A stretch of 64,000 nucleotides of DNA. Origin: Leucobacter chinensis. GTDB taxonomy: Bacteria; Actinomycetota; Actinomycetes; Actinomycetales; Microbacteriaceae. Shown piece after piece: positions 26,007 through 34,290 of this stretch. The stretch covers positions 1 through 64,000 of the forward strand of contig NZ_JAHQZR010000003.1 of the NCBI RefSeq assembly GCF_019049105.1. Reading direction: 5' to 3'. The notes under the pieces are model-generated. The model did not search any database. It was not told the DNA's origin and saw nothing but the letters and a program-made list of their open reading frames with translations. Positions within the stretch are counted from its first letter, which is position 1. Every line of letters starts with the position of its first letter. The position numbers and the translations under genes are program-made.

Positions 26007-27082
26007 TGCTCCAGCGCATCAAACACGGCGTGACGGTACCAGGCGTAGTCGTGACCGCCGGGGCGCGTCTCGAGGGTTACGCTCGCCCCTGCGGCGAGCG
26101 CGGCATCGGCAAACATGCGACTCTGGTCGATCATGCCTCCTTCTTCTCGCCCCGCGTGCAGCAGAAAGCGCGAGTGCGGCAGCGACGCCTCTCGCAGGTC
26201 GCGGGTGAGCTGGCCGGGATCCGCTTCGTCACGAGCGTCGTAACCCGGCACGAACCAGAACGAGCCCGAGCTCACCACCGCGGTGCCAACGCGTTCTGGC
26301 CGGTCGGCGACGATGCCGGCAGCGGCGAGCCCGCCATAGCTCTGACCGACAATCGCGACGTGCTCGGCGGCAACCTGCGCCCCGAGCGCGCCACACACCG
26401 CCGGCATCACCCGCTCAACCACGAGGGCAGCGATAGCGTCTCGCTCGGCGAGCATCTCGCGGTCGGGCGTTGGAATGATGGCAAAGGCGGCGGGCTCGGC
26501 TCGCCCGTGGTTCCACCGGGCAGCGGCCGTCTCGATGCCGAGACTGTCGAGCCACACGTCACCGTCGAGCATGAGCACGAGGCGCCGCACCGCTTGCACC
26601 GTATCGGGCACGAGCAGCGTGACCGTGCGGTCGCTGAGCGCGATGTGGCGCCTGATGAGCGCGACCTCGGGCTGCTCGCCGGGGGCCCACACGGGGTGCC
26701 CCGGTGCGGCGTCTGGCCCCACGAGTCTCGACGCCGTCGTGCCCGACCCGAAGGCATCGCTCATGAAGACCGGGTAGTCGGGATCGGCCTCACCCGAAGC
26801 CACGAGCTCGCGCAGGGCGTCGAGCCCGGCCGCTGGTCCAGCCTCGCTACGGGCACGGCGCACGAAGCGGTAGCTCGCCTCGAGGTCGGCAGGCAGCCGA
26901 ACGGTCACCTCGCGCTCGGCCCCGTCGCGCAGGGGCCTCAGCACGAGGTGATCGACGCTCGGCCAGGAGGGATGCAAGAGAAAGTCGATGTCAAGCATCA
27001 CCTCGATCGACGCGTCGGCCTCACGCACCGAGAAGGTCACGTCAATCGTGTTGTCGCTGTGGCGGCAACCAAACCGGTGCAC
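26000..27082 (-). CDS. enterochelin-esterase-like hydrolase (Fes type)
   Basis: A 360-residue esterase. The N-terminal beta-rich domain (about residues 1-110, with NTIDVTFSVREADASIEVML and VRLPADLEASYRF) resembles the Fes/IroD N-domain. The alpha/beta-hydrolase domain has the nucleophile elbow G-Q-S-Y-G and a C-terminal GGHDYAWYR with the catalytic His. Fes-type enzymes hydrolyse ferric trilactone siderophores in the cytoplasm to release iron. The GTG start at 27082 lies five bases past the SBP stop and is supported because the N-domain begins almost at once; a later ATG would delete it. Encoded inside the importer operon, it suggests the imported siderophore is ester-linked (catecholate trilactone-like); that is inference. 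Confidence 0.82.
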   Translation of the reverse strand: MHRFGCRHSDNTIDVTFSVREADASIEVMLDIDFLLHPSWPSVDHLVLRPLRDGAEREVTVRLPADLEASYRFVRRARSEAGPAAGLDALRELVASGEADPDYPVFMSDAFGSGTTASRLVGPDAAPGHPVWAPGEQPEVALIRRHIALSDRTVTLLVPDTVQAVRRLVLMLDGDVWLDSLGIETAAARWNHGRAEPAAFAIIPTPDREMLAERDAIAALVVERVMPAVCGALGAQVAAEHVAIVGQSYGGLAAAGIVADRPERVGTAVVSSGSFWFVPGYDARDEADPGQLTRDLREASLPHSRFLLHAGREEGGMIDQSRMFADAALAAGASVTLETRPGGHDYAWYRHAVFDALEQW

Positions 27083-27087
27083 TCAGA

Positions 27088-28113
27088 TCACCGCGTGGTT
27101 GATTCGAGCAGCGGCAGCACCGCCTCGAGGTCGTCGATCGAACTGAGAATGCCCGGCTGCGGAATCGACGAGTCATGCCCCTCTGGCAGCGCAATGTACG
27201 AGCCCTTCTTCACGGCCGAGAGCGACGTAAATAGCTTCGACTCTTCGAACGCCTCCCGCTGCCCCTTCTCGAGCAGCGAGTGATAGCCGATCACCACAAC
27301 GTCGGCGTCGAGCAGCGGTGTCTGCTCTTCGCTCACGACGTCGGCGGGGTATTCGGCCCCGAACTCTGCGCTCGACTCGGTCGACTGGAAGCCTAGCTGC
27401 GTGAAGAACCACGAGGCCTCTGAACCCGGAACAGACATGTAGGTCACCTGCGTCGGGTACACGACGGCGTAGTTCAGGGTGAGGTCGGCAAACTGCGGGT
27501 TGGCCTCGCGCGCATCTTCAAACGCGTCAGTCACGGCGTCGATGTTCGCCTCGCCCTCCTCGGCAAGGTCGAAGGCCTGCGCGATGAGGCGGTGACGGCT
27601 CTGCCACGTCGACTCTTCACCCTTCGGCAGCGCGATCACCGGCGCAATGGCCGAGAGCTTGTCGTACGAGGTCGAGAGATCCCAGTATCCGGCCGCGAGA
27701 ATAGCGTCGGGCTTCAGCTTTGCGATCGCCTCATAGTCTGGCTCGGCGTAGGGGTCGAACAGCTGCTCAATCTCGGTGGTCGCGCCAGCCTTCTCGGCCT
27801 CGGCAAGCGCCGCCTCTTCGTAGTCGTAGAGCGTATCGGCGTCGCCCGCGGGCTTGAACGACCCCACCGGAATAACGCCGAGCGCCAGGGCATCGTCGAT
27901 GTCGCCGAGCGTGACGACTCGCTCTGGTGCCTCTTCAAGAACGCTCTTGCCAAACTCGGTGTCGAGCGTGAGCGGGTAGCTCGTGGCGGCAGGCGCTTTC
28001 GCCGCGTCGTCGGTGGCCTCGGGGCCGCTCTTGGCGCCGCACCCGGCGAGGAGTCCAGCGGTAACGGTGACCGCGACAAGACCGGTGAGCGCACGGCGAA
28101 TTGCATGCTGCAT
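27088..28113 (-). CDS. ferric-siderophore ABC transporter substrate-binding lipoprotein, third copy
   Basis: A 341-residue lipoprotein with lipobox L-A-G-C (Cys25) and a FecB-like binding domain (PERVVTLGDIDDALALGVIP; AKLKPDAILAAGYWDLS). It is clearly more distant from the two mirror-image SBPs than they are from each other. It is the first gene of the leftward importer operon and the only SBP in this window with permeases and an ATPase beside it. A strong DtxR box at 28148 lies 35 bases upstream of its ATG. Confidence 0.92.
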   Translation of the reverse strand: MQHAIRRALTGLVAVTVTAGLLAGCGAKSGPEATDDAAKAPAATSYPLTLDTEFGKSVLEEAPERVVTLGDIDDALALGVIPVGSFKPAGDADTLYDYEEAALAEAEKAGATTEIEQLFDPYAEPDYEAIAKLKPDAILAAGYWDLSTSYDKLSAIAPVIALPKGEESTWQSRHRLIAQAFDLAEEGEANIDAVTDAFEDAREANPQFADLTLNYAVVYPTQVTYMSVPGSEASWFFTQLGFQSTESSAEFGAEYPADVVSEEQTPLLDADVVVIGYHSLLEKGQREAFEESKLFTSLSAVKKGSYIALPEGHDSSIPQPGILSSIDDLEAVLPLLESTTR

Positions 28114-28147
28114 AGTGACTACTTTCGATGAACCAATGAAGACTTCA

Positions 28148-28166
28148 TTAGGTTAGCCTTACCTCG
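28148..28166. promoter_or_regulatory. DtxR/IdeR iron box in the importer/AraC divergent region
   Basis: TTAGGTTAGCCTTACCTCG. The central 15 bases AGGTTAGCCTTACCT match the DtxR core AGGTWAGSCTWACCT at every position. It lies between the divergent SBP and AraC starts and could repress both when iron is plentiful. This is the strongest regulatory site in the window. Confidence 0.85.
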
Positions 28167-28214
28167 CGCTGATCTATACTGTTCAAGCGCCATAATACTT
28201 TTGAACGGACACGC

Positions 28215-29042
28215 ATGCTCACCGAAGAAACCTGGGCTTTTACGCAGCTCGTCGAGCACGTCGACTTCGCGCCCGAGTCGCACCCGTACGGCGTCGGAGA
28301 GCGCGACGGGATCCGCGTCGTGCGCTACCTCGTCGAACGCGCCGGCAGCTTCGGCGTGCACGTCGAGCGCGGCCTGCACCAGCTCGCCTGGCACACGGGC
28401 GGCGACCTCGCGGTGTTTGCGGCCGACGAGTTCCACCTGCTCCCGCCGTCACAGTGCATCTGGATTCCCGCGGGCACGCCCCACGACATCGCCTGCACGG
28501 CCCCGGGCGAGCTCTTCTGCCTCTACCTGCGCGAAGAGGCCAGCCCCTTCGCTCCCAGCAATACCCCGGTGCGGATCGCGGCCGACGATCTCATGCGCGG
28601 CCTGATGCGCCACCTCGCCTCACCCCTCACGAAAGAGGAGGGACTGCGAGCGCGAGCGGTACTGCTCGACGCCCTGCCCTCCCGGGTGCACACTCAGCCC
28701 ACGCTGCCCATGCCGAGCGACCCCGCCGCGCGCATGCTCGCCGAGCAGTTTCTCGAGACCCCGGCCTCGCCCCCGCTTCTCGAGCAAGCAGCGCAGTTGG
28801 CCCGCATCAGCGCCCGCACCCTGCAGCGCCGCTTCGTCGCCGAAACCGGCCTCACCTACCGCGAGTGGAAAACGCGCGCCCGCCTCTCACTCGCCCTGCC
28901 CCTCCTCGAGGCCGCGAAGCCGGTCAAGGAGGTCGCGTGGCTCGTGGGCTACGCAACGCCCAGCGCGTTCATCAGCGCCTACGCGGCCGAGTTTGGGATG
29001 ACGCCGGGGCGTGGTGGGACGTACGGGGTAACCGCGCCCTAA
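28215..29042 (+). CDS. AraC-family transcriptional regulator of the siderophore importer
   Basis: A 275-residue AraC protein. The N-terminal half is cupin-like (HQLAWHTGGDLAVFAADEFH and CIWIPAGTPHDI). The C-terminal half holds paired HTHs (LLEQAAQLARISARTLQRRF; PVKEVAWLVGYATPSAFISA). It is divergent from the importer operon with an iron box between, the classical layout for a siderophore-sensing activator. The ATG at 28215 is the clear start. Its last codon overlaps the end of the convergent TetR gene by four bases. It is related in layout to the AraC pair at 16.6-18.4 kb, but is a separate regulator. Confidence 0.88.
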   Translation: MLTEETWAFTQLVEHVDFAPESHPYGVGERDGIRVVRYLVERAGSFGVHVERGLHQLAWHTGGDLAVFAADEFHLLPPSQCIWIPAGTPHDIACTAPGELFCLYLREEASPFAPSNTPVRIAADDLMRGLMRHLASPLTKEEGLRARAVLLDALPSRVHTQPTLPMPSDPAARMLAEQFLETPASPPLLEQAAQLARISARTLQRRFVAETGLTYREWKTRARLSLALPLLEAAKPVKEVAWLVGYATPSAFISAYAAEFGMTPGRGGTYGVTAP

Positions 29043-29671
29043 GAAACCGCCGACCCAGCCCCTTCGCGCGAGCGGTCAGACACAGCCGGGAGCTGCAGCT
29101 GACGCAGGGCGGCCCGCGCATGCTCGGTGGCAGCCCGCTCGCCTGGCGCCTGCGCGAGACGCAGAAGGCGCTGTCGATGCGGCTCGCCAAGCAGCAGCGC
29201 AAACAGGGCTGTCGCCTGCGCGAGATCAGGCTCAGGCAGCAGGTCGTTCAACGCGCTGATGTATGAGCGCGGGCCCTCGACATAGAACCGTTCAGCAAGC
29301 TCGGGGAACGTCGCCGCCTCGATGATCATGATTCGGTGCAGGCCGATGGCCTCGTCGGAGTGAAGCGTCTTCACGATACTGATCGCGAGCTCTTCGAGGC
29401 TCTCGTCGGCGGTTGGGGGTTGCACCGTGCGGTCGCGCAGCCGTTCGACGCTTGCGAGGAAGATGTCGGTGCGATCGCCGAAATGCGTGTAGATCGTGCG
29501 CTTCGTCACGCGCGCCTCAGTCGCTATGTCATCGATCGAGACCTGCGCGAGACCGCGTTCGGCGAAGAGGCGGGTAGCCGTGTCCAGCAGGTCGTCGAGA
29601 CGCTGCGCTCGCTCAGCAGCTGTGGGGCGGCCTTTCTTCCGGGGCGCTGGGTCAGTGCCGACGCTCATCAC
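29039..29671 (-). CDS. TetR-family transcriptional regulator
   Basis: A 210-residue protein with an N-terminal TetR HTH (LLDTATRLFAERGLAQVSID, then VTKRTIYTHFGDR, about residues 28-70) and a helical ligand domain. Tandem ATGs at 29671 and 29668 are both possible starts. It is divergent from the dehydrogenase operon and a palindrome lies between them, so I infer it represses that operon and itself. Its stop overlaps the AraC stop by four bases (convergent). Confidence 0.87.
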   Translation of the reverse strand: MMSVGTDPAPRKKGRPTAAERAQRLDDLLDTATRLFAERGLAQVSIDDIATEARVTKRTIYTHFGDRTDIFLASVERLRDRTVQPPTADESLEELAISIVKTLHSDEAIGLHRIMIIEAATFPELAERFYVEGPRSYISALNDLLPEPDLAQATALFALLLGEPHRQRLLRLAQAPGERAATEHARAALRQLQLPAVSDRSREGAGSAVS

Positions 29672-29690
29672 GGTTCCCTCCGGTCTGCAT

Positions 29691-29718
29691 TGTCATTGCT
29701 GACCATTATATAATGACA
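29691..29718. promoter_or_regulatory. candidate TetR operator and promoter
   Basis: TGTCATT at 29691 and AATGACA at 29712 form an inverted repeat, and a perfect 12-bp palindrome CATTATATAATG lies at 29704-29715 inside it. The AT-rich core also reads as a -10 element. It sits 20 bases upstream of the TetR start and about 130 bases before the E1 alpha gene. Confidence 0.65.
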
Positions 29719-29845
29719 CGACAAACGTTTCATTAAATCCAGCGTCGCCCCACCACCTTCCGAGGCGGCTCCCTCATACACGCATCCTCGCGCAGACCAC
29801 ACAGCCGCCGATGCCACACCACAGGACGAGAGGAAAACCCCCACC

Positions 29846-30976
29846 ATGTCCACCCAAAAACCGAAGGCCGCTCGCGCGTCAACCCGCCGCTCGGCACCCA
29901 GCGCACCAGCGCAGCACGATCCGCCGCCCAGCCCGGCAATCGATGACGAGCAGGCGCTTGCGTTCTACCGCCAGATGGTTCTGGTGCGCCGCTTTGAAGA
30001 GCGCGCGGCCCGGGCCTACACCGAGGCGAAGGTCGGTGGCTACTGCCACCTGAACCTCGGCGAGGAGGCAACCGTTGCGGGCCTCACCGCCGCGCTCGAT
30101 GAGCGCGACTACCTCTACACGAACTACCGTGAGCACGGCTACGCGCTCGCTCGCGGCATAGCCGCAGGTCGCCTCATGGCCGAGTTGTACGGGCGCCAAG
30201 ATGGCGTCTCGCGCGGCTGGGGCGGATCGATGCACATGTTTGATATCGAAGCGCGATTCATGGGCGGCTACGGCATCGTCGGTGGCCAGGTGCCGCTTGC
30301 GACCGGCACCGCGCTCGCGATCGACTACCGTGGCGCGTCGGAGGCGGTCGTTTGCCTCATGGGTGACGGCACGACCAACATCGGCGCGTTCCACGAGTCA
30401 CTGAACCTCGCAGCACTATGGGGCCTGCCCATCGTGTACGTCGTGAACAATAACGGCCTGGGCATGGGCACCACCGTCGAACAGTCATCGGCAGAGCCCG
30501 AGCTGTATAAGCGCGCCGCCTCGTATCGCATGGCGTCGGCGCGCGTGAACGGCAACGACCCGGCGGCAGTATTCGAGGCAATGCAGATCGCGCTCGCAAG
30601 CGCCCGCGAAGGCAAACCGTACCTGCTCGAAACCATGACGGGTCGCCTCAAGGGGCACTCGGTGGTCGACCCAGCAAAGTACCGCAGCCGGGAGGAGGCC
30701 GAAGCGTTGAAGGCGGCCGACCCGATCGCCGCCTACGCCGTGCACCTGCACGAGCGGGGCCTGCTCACCGAGCAGCTCAGTGCGCAGGTCGACGCCGAGG
30801 CCATGACTACGGTGGCCGATGCGGTAGCGTTCGCCGAGGCGAGCCCGCACCCTGATGTCTCGACGCTCTTCGACTACACCTACGCAACCCCGGTGCCCAA
30901 TGACTCGCGCCGCCTACCCGGCGACGCCCTCTACCCGGCGGCACCCAGCCCTGCTCTTTCGGAGGTGCCCGCGTGA
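29846..30976 (+). CDS. 2-oxoacid dehydrogenase E1 component, alpha subunit (pyruvate/acetoin type)
   Basis: A 376-residue thiamine-diphosphate enzyme subunit. The TPP/magnesium motif starts GDGTTNIGAFHESLN and ends VVNNN (the GDG-x-N...NN pattern). The family also shows NYREHGYALARG and GMGTTVEQSSA. The N-terminal 30 residues are a low-complexity extension. With the beta subunit it decarboxylates a 2-oxoacid (or oxidatively cleaves acetoin) and transfers the acyl group to E2 lipoate. GAGAGGAAA precedes the ATG. The pyruvate-versus-acetoin choice cannot be made from sequence alone. Its stop overlaps the beta subunit GTG start. Confidence 0.9.
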   Translation: MSTQKPKAARASTRRSAPSAPAQHDPPPSPAIDDEQALAFYRQMVLVRRFEERAARAYTEAKVGGYCHLNLGEEATVAGLTAALDERDYLYTNYREHGYALARGIAAGRLMAELYGRQDGVSRGWGGSMHMFDIEARFMGGYGIVGGQVPLATGTALAIDYRGASEAVVCLMGDGTTNIGAFHESLNLAALWGLPIVYVVNNNGLGMGTTVEQSSAEPELYKRAASYRMASARVNGNDPAAVFEAMQIALASAREGKPYLLETMTGRLKGHSVVDPAKYRSREEAEALKAADPIAAYAVHLHERGLLTEQLSAQVDAEAMTTVADAVAFAEASPHPDVSTLFDYTYATPVPNDSRRLPGDALYPAAPSPALSEVPA

Positions 30977-31965
30977 GCGTCATCAGCTACCGCCAAGCCC
31001 TGCACGACGCACTGCGCGAAGAGATGCTGCGCGACGAAAACGTGTTGCTTATCGGCGAAGAAATCGGCCTCTTCGAGGGCTCATACAAAATCACCGCCGG
31101 AATGCTCGAGGAGTTCGGGCCCAAGCGGGTTCGCGACACCCCGATCGCTGAGGAGGGCTTCACGGGAGCCGCGATCGGCGCGGCAATGGTGGGGTTGCGC
31201 CCCGTCGTCGAAATCATGACCATCAATTTCTCGCTGCTCGCGCTCGACCAGATCGTCAACCACGCCGCAAAGATCTACGGCATGTTCGGCGGCCAAGCCC
31301 GCGTGCCGATGGTGATCCGCACCCCGGGAGGCGGCGGGCAGCAACTCGGCGCAACCCACTCGCAGAACATTGAGCTCTACTACGCATTCGTGCCCGGCAT
31401 GAAGGTCGTGGCTCCGTCGACCCCGGCAGATGCGAAAGCACTCATGCTCGCCGCGATGCGCGACGACGACCCGGTGCTCGTGCTCGAGAACCTTGCGCTC
31501 TACAACACGACGGGCGAGGTACCCGACGACGTGAAACCCGCCGAAATCGGCCGTGCGAAGATCGCGCGAGAAGGCACCGACGTCACGGTTGTGTCGTACT
31601 CGCGCATGGCCACCGTCGCACTCCAGGCGGCCGAGCGTCTTGCCGCAGAGGGCATCGACGTCGAGGTGATCGACCTGATGAGCCTGCGGCCGCTCGACCG
31701 CGATACCGTCATCGGCTCAGTCAAGAAGACCAGCTGCGCCGTGGTACTCGAAGACGACTGGCTCACCTACGGCATCGGCGCCGAAATCGCCGCGACCATC
31801 TCTGATGGCGCGTTCGACTGGCTCGACGCTCCCGTCAGGCGCGTCGCCATGGCCGAAGTACCGATGCCCTACGCGAAGTCACTGGAGCTCGCCGCGTTGC
31901 CCTCGCTCGATGACGCGCTCAACGCAATCAGAGAAACGATCGACGCCGTGGCACGGCGCCGCTGA
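30973..31965 (+). CDS. 2-oxoacid dehydrogenase E1 component, beta subunit
   Basis: A 330-residue transketolase-like subunit with ENVLLIGEEIGLFEGSYKIT near the start, the PIAEEGFTGAAIGAAMVGL region and a C-terminal transketolase domain (MSLRPLDRDTVIGSVKKT). It pairs with the alpha subunit as an alpha2beta2 E1. The GTG start overlaps the alpha stop by four bases (GTGA), and the E2 gene follows after 11 bases, so the three form one operon. Confidence 0.92.
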   Translation: MSVISYRQALHDALREEMLRDENVLLIGEEIGLFEGSYKITAGMLEEFGPKRVRDTPIAEEGFTGAAIGAAMVGLRPVVEIMTINFSLLALDQIVNHAAKIYGMFGGQARVPMVIRTPGGGGQQLGATHSQNIELYYAFVPGMKVVAPSTPADAKALMLAAMRDDDPVLVLENLALYNTTGEVPDDVKPAEIGRAKIAREGTDVTVVSYSRMATVALQAAERLAAEGIDVEVIDLMSLRPLDRDTVIGSVKKTSCAVVLEDDWLTYGIGAEIAATISDGAFDWLDAPVRRVAMAEVPMPYAKSLELAALPSLDDALNAIRETIDAVARRR

Positions 31966-31976
31966 AAGGACCCCTC

Positions 31977-33224
31977 ATGATCGACATTCTCATGCCGCGC
32001 CTCTCGGACACGATGACCGAGGGCACCATCACGGCCTGGCTCAAGAAGCCGGGCGATGCCGTCGCTCCCGGCGACGTGCTCGTAGAAATCGAGACCGACA
32101 AAGCCCTCATGGAGCAGGAAGCCTACGAGGCCGGCGTTCTCTCAGAAGTCCTGGTGCAGGCGGGCGAGAACGTGGCCATCGGCACTCCCATCGCACGGCT
32201 GGACGATGGCAGCGGCGAGGCTCCGGCACCCGCGCCCGCCGCAACCCCTGAGCCCGCCCCTGCCGAGACTGCCGAGGCCGCGGATCGGAAGTCGGTGCCA
32301 ACGCCCGCAGACACGGCAGCCCCGTCGAACGTCCGCTCCGATCGTCGCGCGGCGACCCCGCTCGTGCGGAAGATCGCGAAGGAGCGTGGCATCGACCTCA
32401 TGACGGTCGTGGGCAGCGGCCCCGGCGGGCGTATCGTTCGCGCCGATATCGACGCGACCCCCTCACCGCAGGCGGATCCGTGCCCTCCGATGCCCGTCGA
32501 CGCACTCGCGACCCGAGCAGACGCGCGAGAGCCTGCGGCTGTTCCCTTCGACGCGATGCGCCACGCGATCGCATCGCGCCTCACCGAGAGCGGAACGACG
32601 ATTCCCACCTTCACCGTGACCGCCTCTGCCGACGTCAGCGCTTTGCTCGCGCTGCGCGCCCAAATCAACGCCGCGAACAGCGACACGGGGGCGAAGGTCA
32701 GCGTGAACGATCTTCTCGTCAGGGCGGTGGCCGTCGCCCTTCGCGCACACCCCCAGGTGAATGCCTCGTACTCGACGGAAGGGCAGGGGCAGGCTCTCGT
32801 GCACGGGCGCGTTCACATCGGCATCGCGGTCGCCTCTCCCGCCGGGCTCGTCGTACCCGTCGTGCATGACGCTGACCGCAAGGCGGTGTCGACCATCTCA
32901 ACGCGCACGAAGGAGCTGGTAGGCAAGGCGTCGGAGCGCAAGCTCTCGGCCGAAGACATGGCTGACGGCACCTTCACGATCAGCAACCTCGGCATGTACG
33001 GCATCGAACACTTCACCGCGATCATCAACCCGCCTCAGGGCGCGATTCTCGCCGTCGGTGCAGCGCGCGACGAACTGACCCTCGTCGAAGGGGAGGCAGT
33101 CGCCGTCAAGCGGATGCGGTATACGCTCACCGCTGACCACCGGATCATCGATGGCGCACTGGCAGCACAGTTCATCGTAACGCTCACGGAACTGCTCGAG
33201 CAGCCGCTGCGCATCATTGCCTGA
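31977..33224 (+). CDS. 2-oxoacid dehydrogenase E2 component (dihydrolipoamide acyltransferase)
   Basis: A 415-residue E2 with one lipoyl domain (residues 1-75; lipoylated Lys42 in EIETDKALME), an Ala/Pro-rich linker, a peripheral-subunit-binding domain (TPLVRKIAKERGIDLMTVVG, about 122-155) and a C-terminal catalytic domain ending ADHRIIDGALAAQFI, whose His and Asp are the active-site pair. It passes the acyl group from lipoate to CoA. No dihydrolipoamide dehydrogenase (E3) gene follows, so the complex must borrow one encoded elsewhere. The last gene before the island boundary. Confidence 0.93.
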   Translation: MIDILMPRLSDTMTEGTITAWLKKPGDAVAPGDVLVEIETDKALMEQEAYEAGVLSEVLVQAGENVAIGTPIARLDDGSGEAPAPAPAATPEPAPAETAEAADRKSVPTPADTAAPSNVRSDRRAATPLVRKIAKERGIDLMTVVGSGPGGRIVRADIDATPSPQADPCPPMPVDALATRADAREPAAVPFDAMRHAIASRLTESGTTIPTFTVTASADVSALLALRAQINAANSDTGAKVSVNDLLVRAVAVALRAHPQVNASYSTEGQGQALVHGRVHIGIAVASPAGLVVPVVHDADRKAVSTISTRTKELVGKASERKLSAEDMADGTFTISNLGMYGIEHFTAIINPPQGAILAVGAARDELTLVEGEAVAVKRMRYTLTADHRIIDGALAAQFIVTLTELLEQPLRIIA

Positions 33225-33442
33225 ATGGTGCGGTGGCACGGGGCCGCAGCGGTTTCCGTGTCGCCGCCGCGTCGGTGCTGTAGCTCTCGAAGCGCTGCAT
33301 TGGGGCGGGGAGTCGCAACTGTGGGTGCTCGTCAATCTTTAAACTTTTCAGAGCGCCGTTTCCCAAGTTCCTGGCGGTGCCGCCTTCAGTAAACGGACAC
33401 TCGCGTAGGTTCAGATATCTACGATGTTCTGAGATATCACGA

Positions 33443-33480
33443 TGGTCGGGATGACAGGATTTGAGCCTGCGGCCCCTTGG
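33443..33480 (-). other. attachment site: 3' half of a proline tRNA, left island end
   Basis: On the minus strand this reads from CCAAGGGGCCGCAGG through the T-arm GCTCAAATCCTGTC and acceptor ATCCCGACCA, including the 3' CCA. It matches the 3' half of an actinobacterial tRNA-Pro (GGG-type) with a few substitutions. The expected 5' half (CGGGATG acceptor strand, D-arm, anticodon) is not on the higher-coordinate side. That is what an integrase leaves at the end of an element opposite to the restored tRNA, so the element lies to the right and the intact tRNA should lie beyond 64000. The preceding bases 33225-33442 hold no recognised feature. Confidence 0.75.
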
Positions 33481-33891
33481 AAAACCCCTGGTCAGAGCGG
33501 ATTTTTCCGGAAATCTTGGATTATCTCGGGTTCCCTAGTGTGGACTGGGAAGTAGGCGTTTCGCCTCTTTCGAGTGTACCCGATCATCGTCGGTCCGTCA
33601 GGAGTGATTGAGTTGGGTTTGCGGTGTGTACGGCGCGAGACACGTGCTAGGACAACTGAGAGCCATCGGACTCGTCTAAGCATGCCGCGACGCACGGGCG
33701 ACACGCGCCTTCGGCTGATTGAACTACCCAAACCGGAGCATTCCGCTTCCGTTCCTTCAGAAGCAAGCGTACCCTGGGGTTAGGCGGCCTCTACCTGCTA
33801 CGTCATCGCTTCGAGTGGTGACACAACTCAACGGCTTTGGCTGAACAGTTTTCTTCCTCTTGTCGCCCTCGACTTGGGGAGGTCTGTCACC
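33481..33891. other. island left-end noncoding region
   Basis: About 410 bases between the attachment site and the first island gene. AT-richer than the chromosome to its left. It contains short self-complementary patches such as GGATTTTTCCGGAAATC near 33500, but no gene I can support. Confidence 0.4.
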
Positions 33892-34257
33892 ATGTTTCGC
33901 CTGATCTGGATCGTCAGCATCTACGTTCGCAGCTTCATGCGACGCTTCATGCCTAGCAATATTGCAATTACCGCACTCCGCACTCGCAGCGGCCTCAAGT
34001 GGGCCGCACCGGCGATGCTTCTATCGGTGCCCTACTTGTTCGCCGCAAGCTACGTCATGACTCTCGTTGACGGTGGCGCATCGAAGTGGCTCTGTGCCGT
34101 CTTCCTCGTGTGCATCTGGAACGCGTTGAAGTTCTTAGCGAACGGCATCGTCTGCACGGGGCTCCTCGCACGAGTTCGTGTTCACGAGCGGCGACTCCAG
34201 AGATCTGCTGCCGAAGCGCCGACCGTACGCGCGAACCAGCAACTCGTCGATGCCTGA
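33892..34257 (+). CDS. small island membrane protein
   Basis: A 121-residue protein starting MFRLIWIVSIYVRSFMRRFM, with hydrophobic segments around residues 45-65 and 70-95 and a charged C-terminal tail. I recognise this family from actinobacterial ICEs and plasmids, where it is often labelled sulfate permease without evidence; I know of no demonstrated function. The ATG at 33892 is chosen because GGGGAGG lies nine bases upstream. It is the first gene next to the attachment site and convergent with umuC, 33 bases away. Confidence 0.7.
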   Translation: MFRLIWIVSIYVRSFMRRFMPSNIAITALRTRSGLKWAAPAMLLSVPYLFAASYVMTLVDGGASKWLCAVFLVCIWNALKFLANGIVCTGLLARVRVHERRLQRSAAEAPTVRANQQLVDA

Positions 34258-34290
34258 ACCCGAATCCAGCAAATATCCTCACGCGTTGAA

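Noticed and set aside
24193-26208. A 671-residue open frame opposite the FecCD permease genes
   Set aside because: No family resemblance, biased composition, and it mirrors two clear permease genes.
33443-33545. Intact tRNA-Pro gene
   Set aside because: Only the 3' half is recognisable; D-arm and 5' acceptor strand are missing, so it is scored as an attachment remnant.
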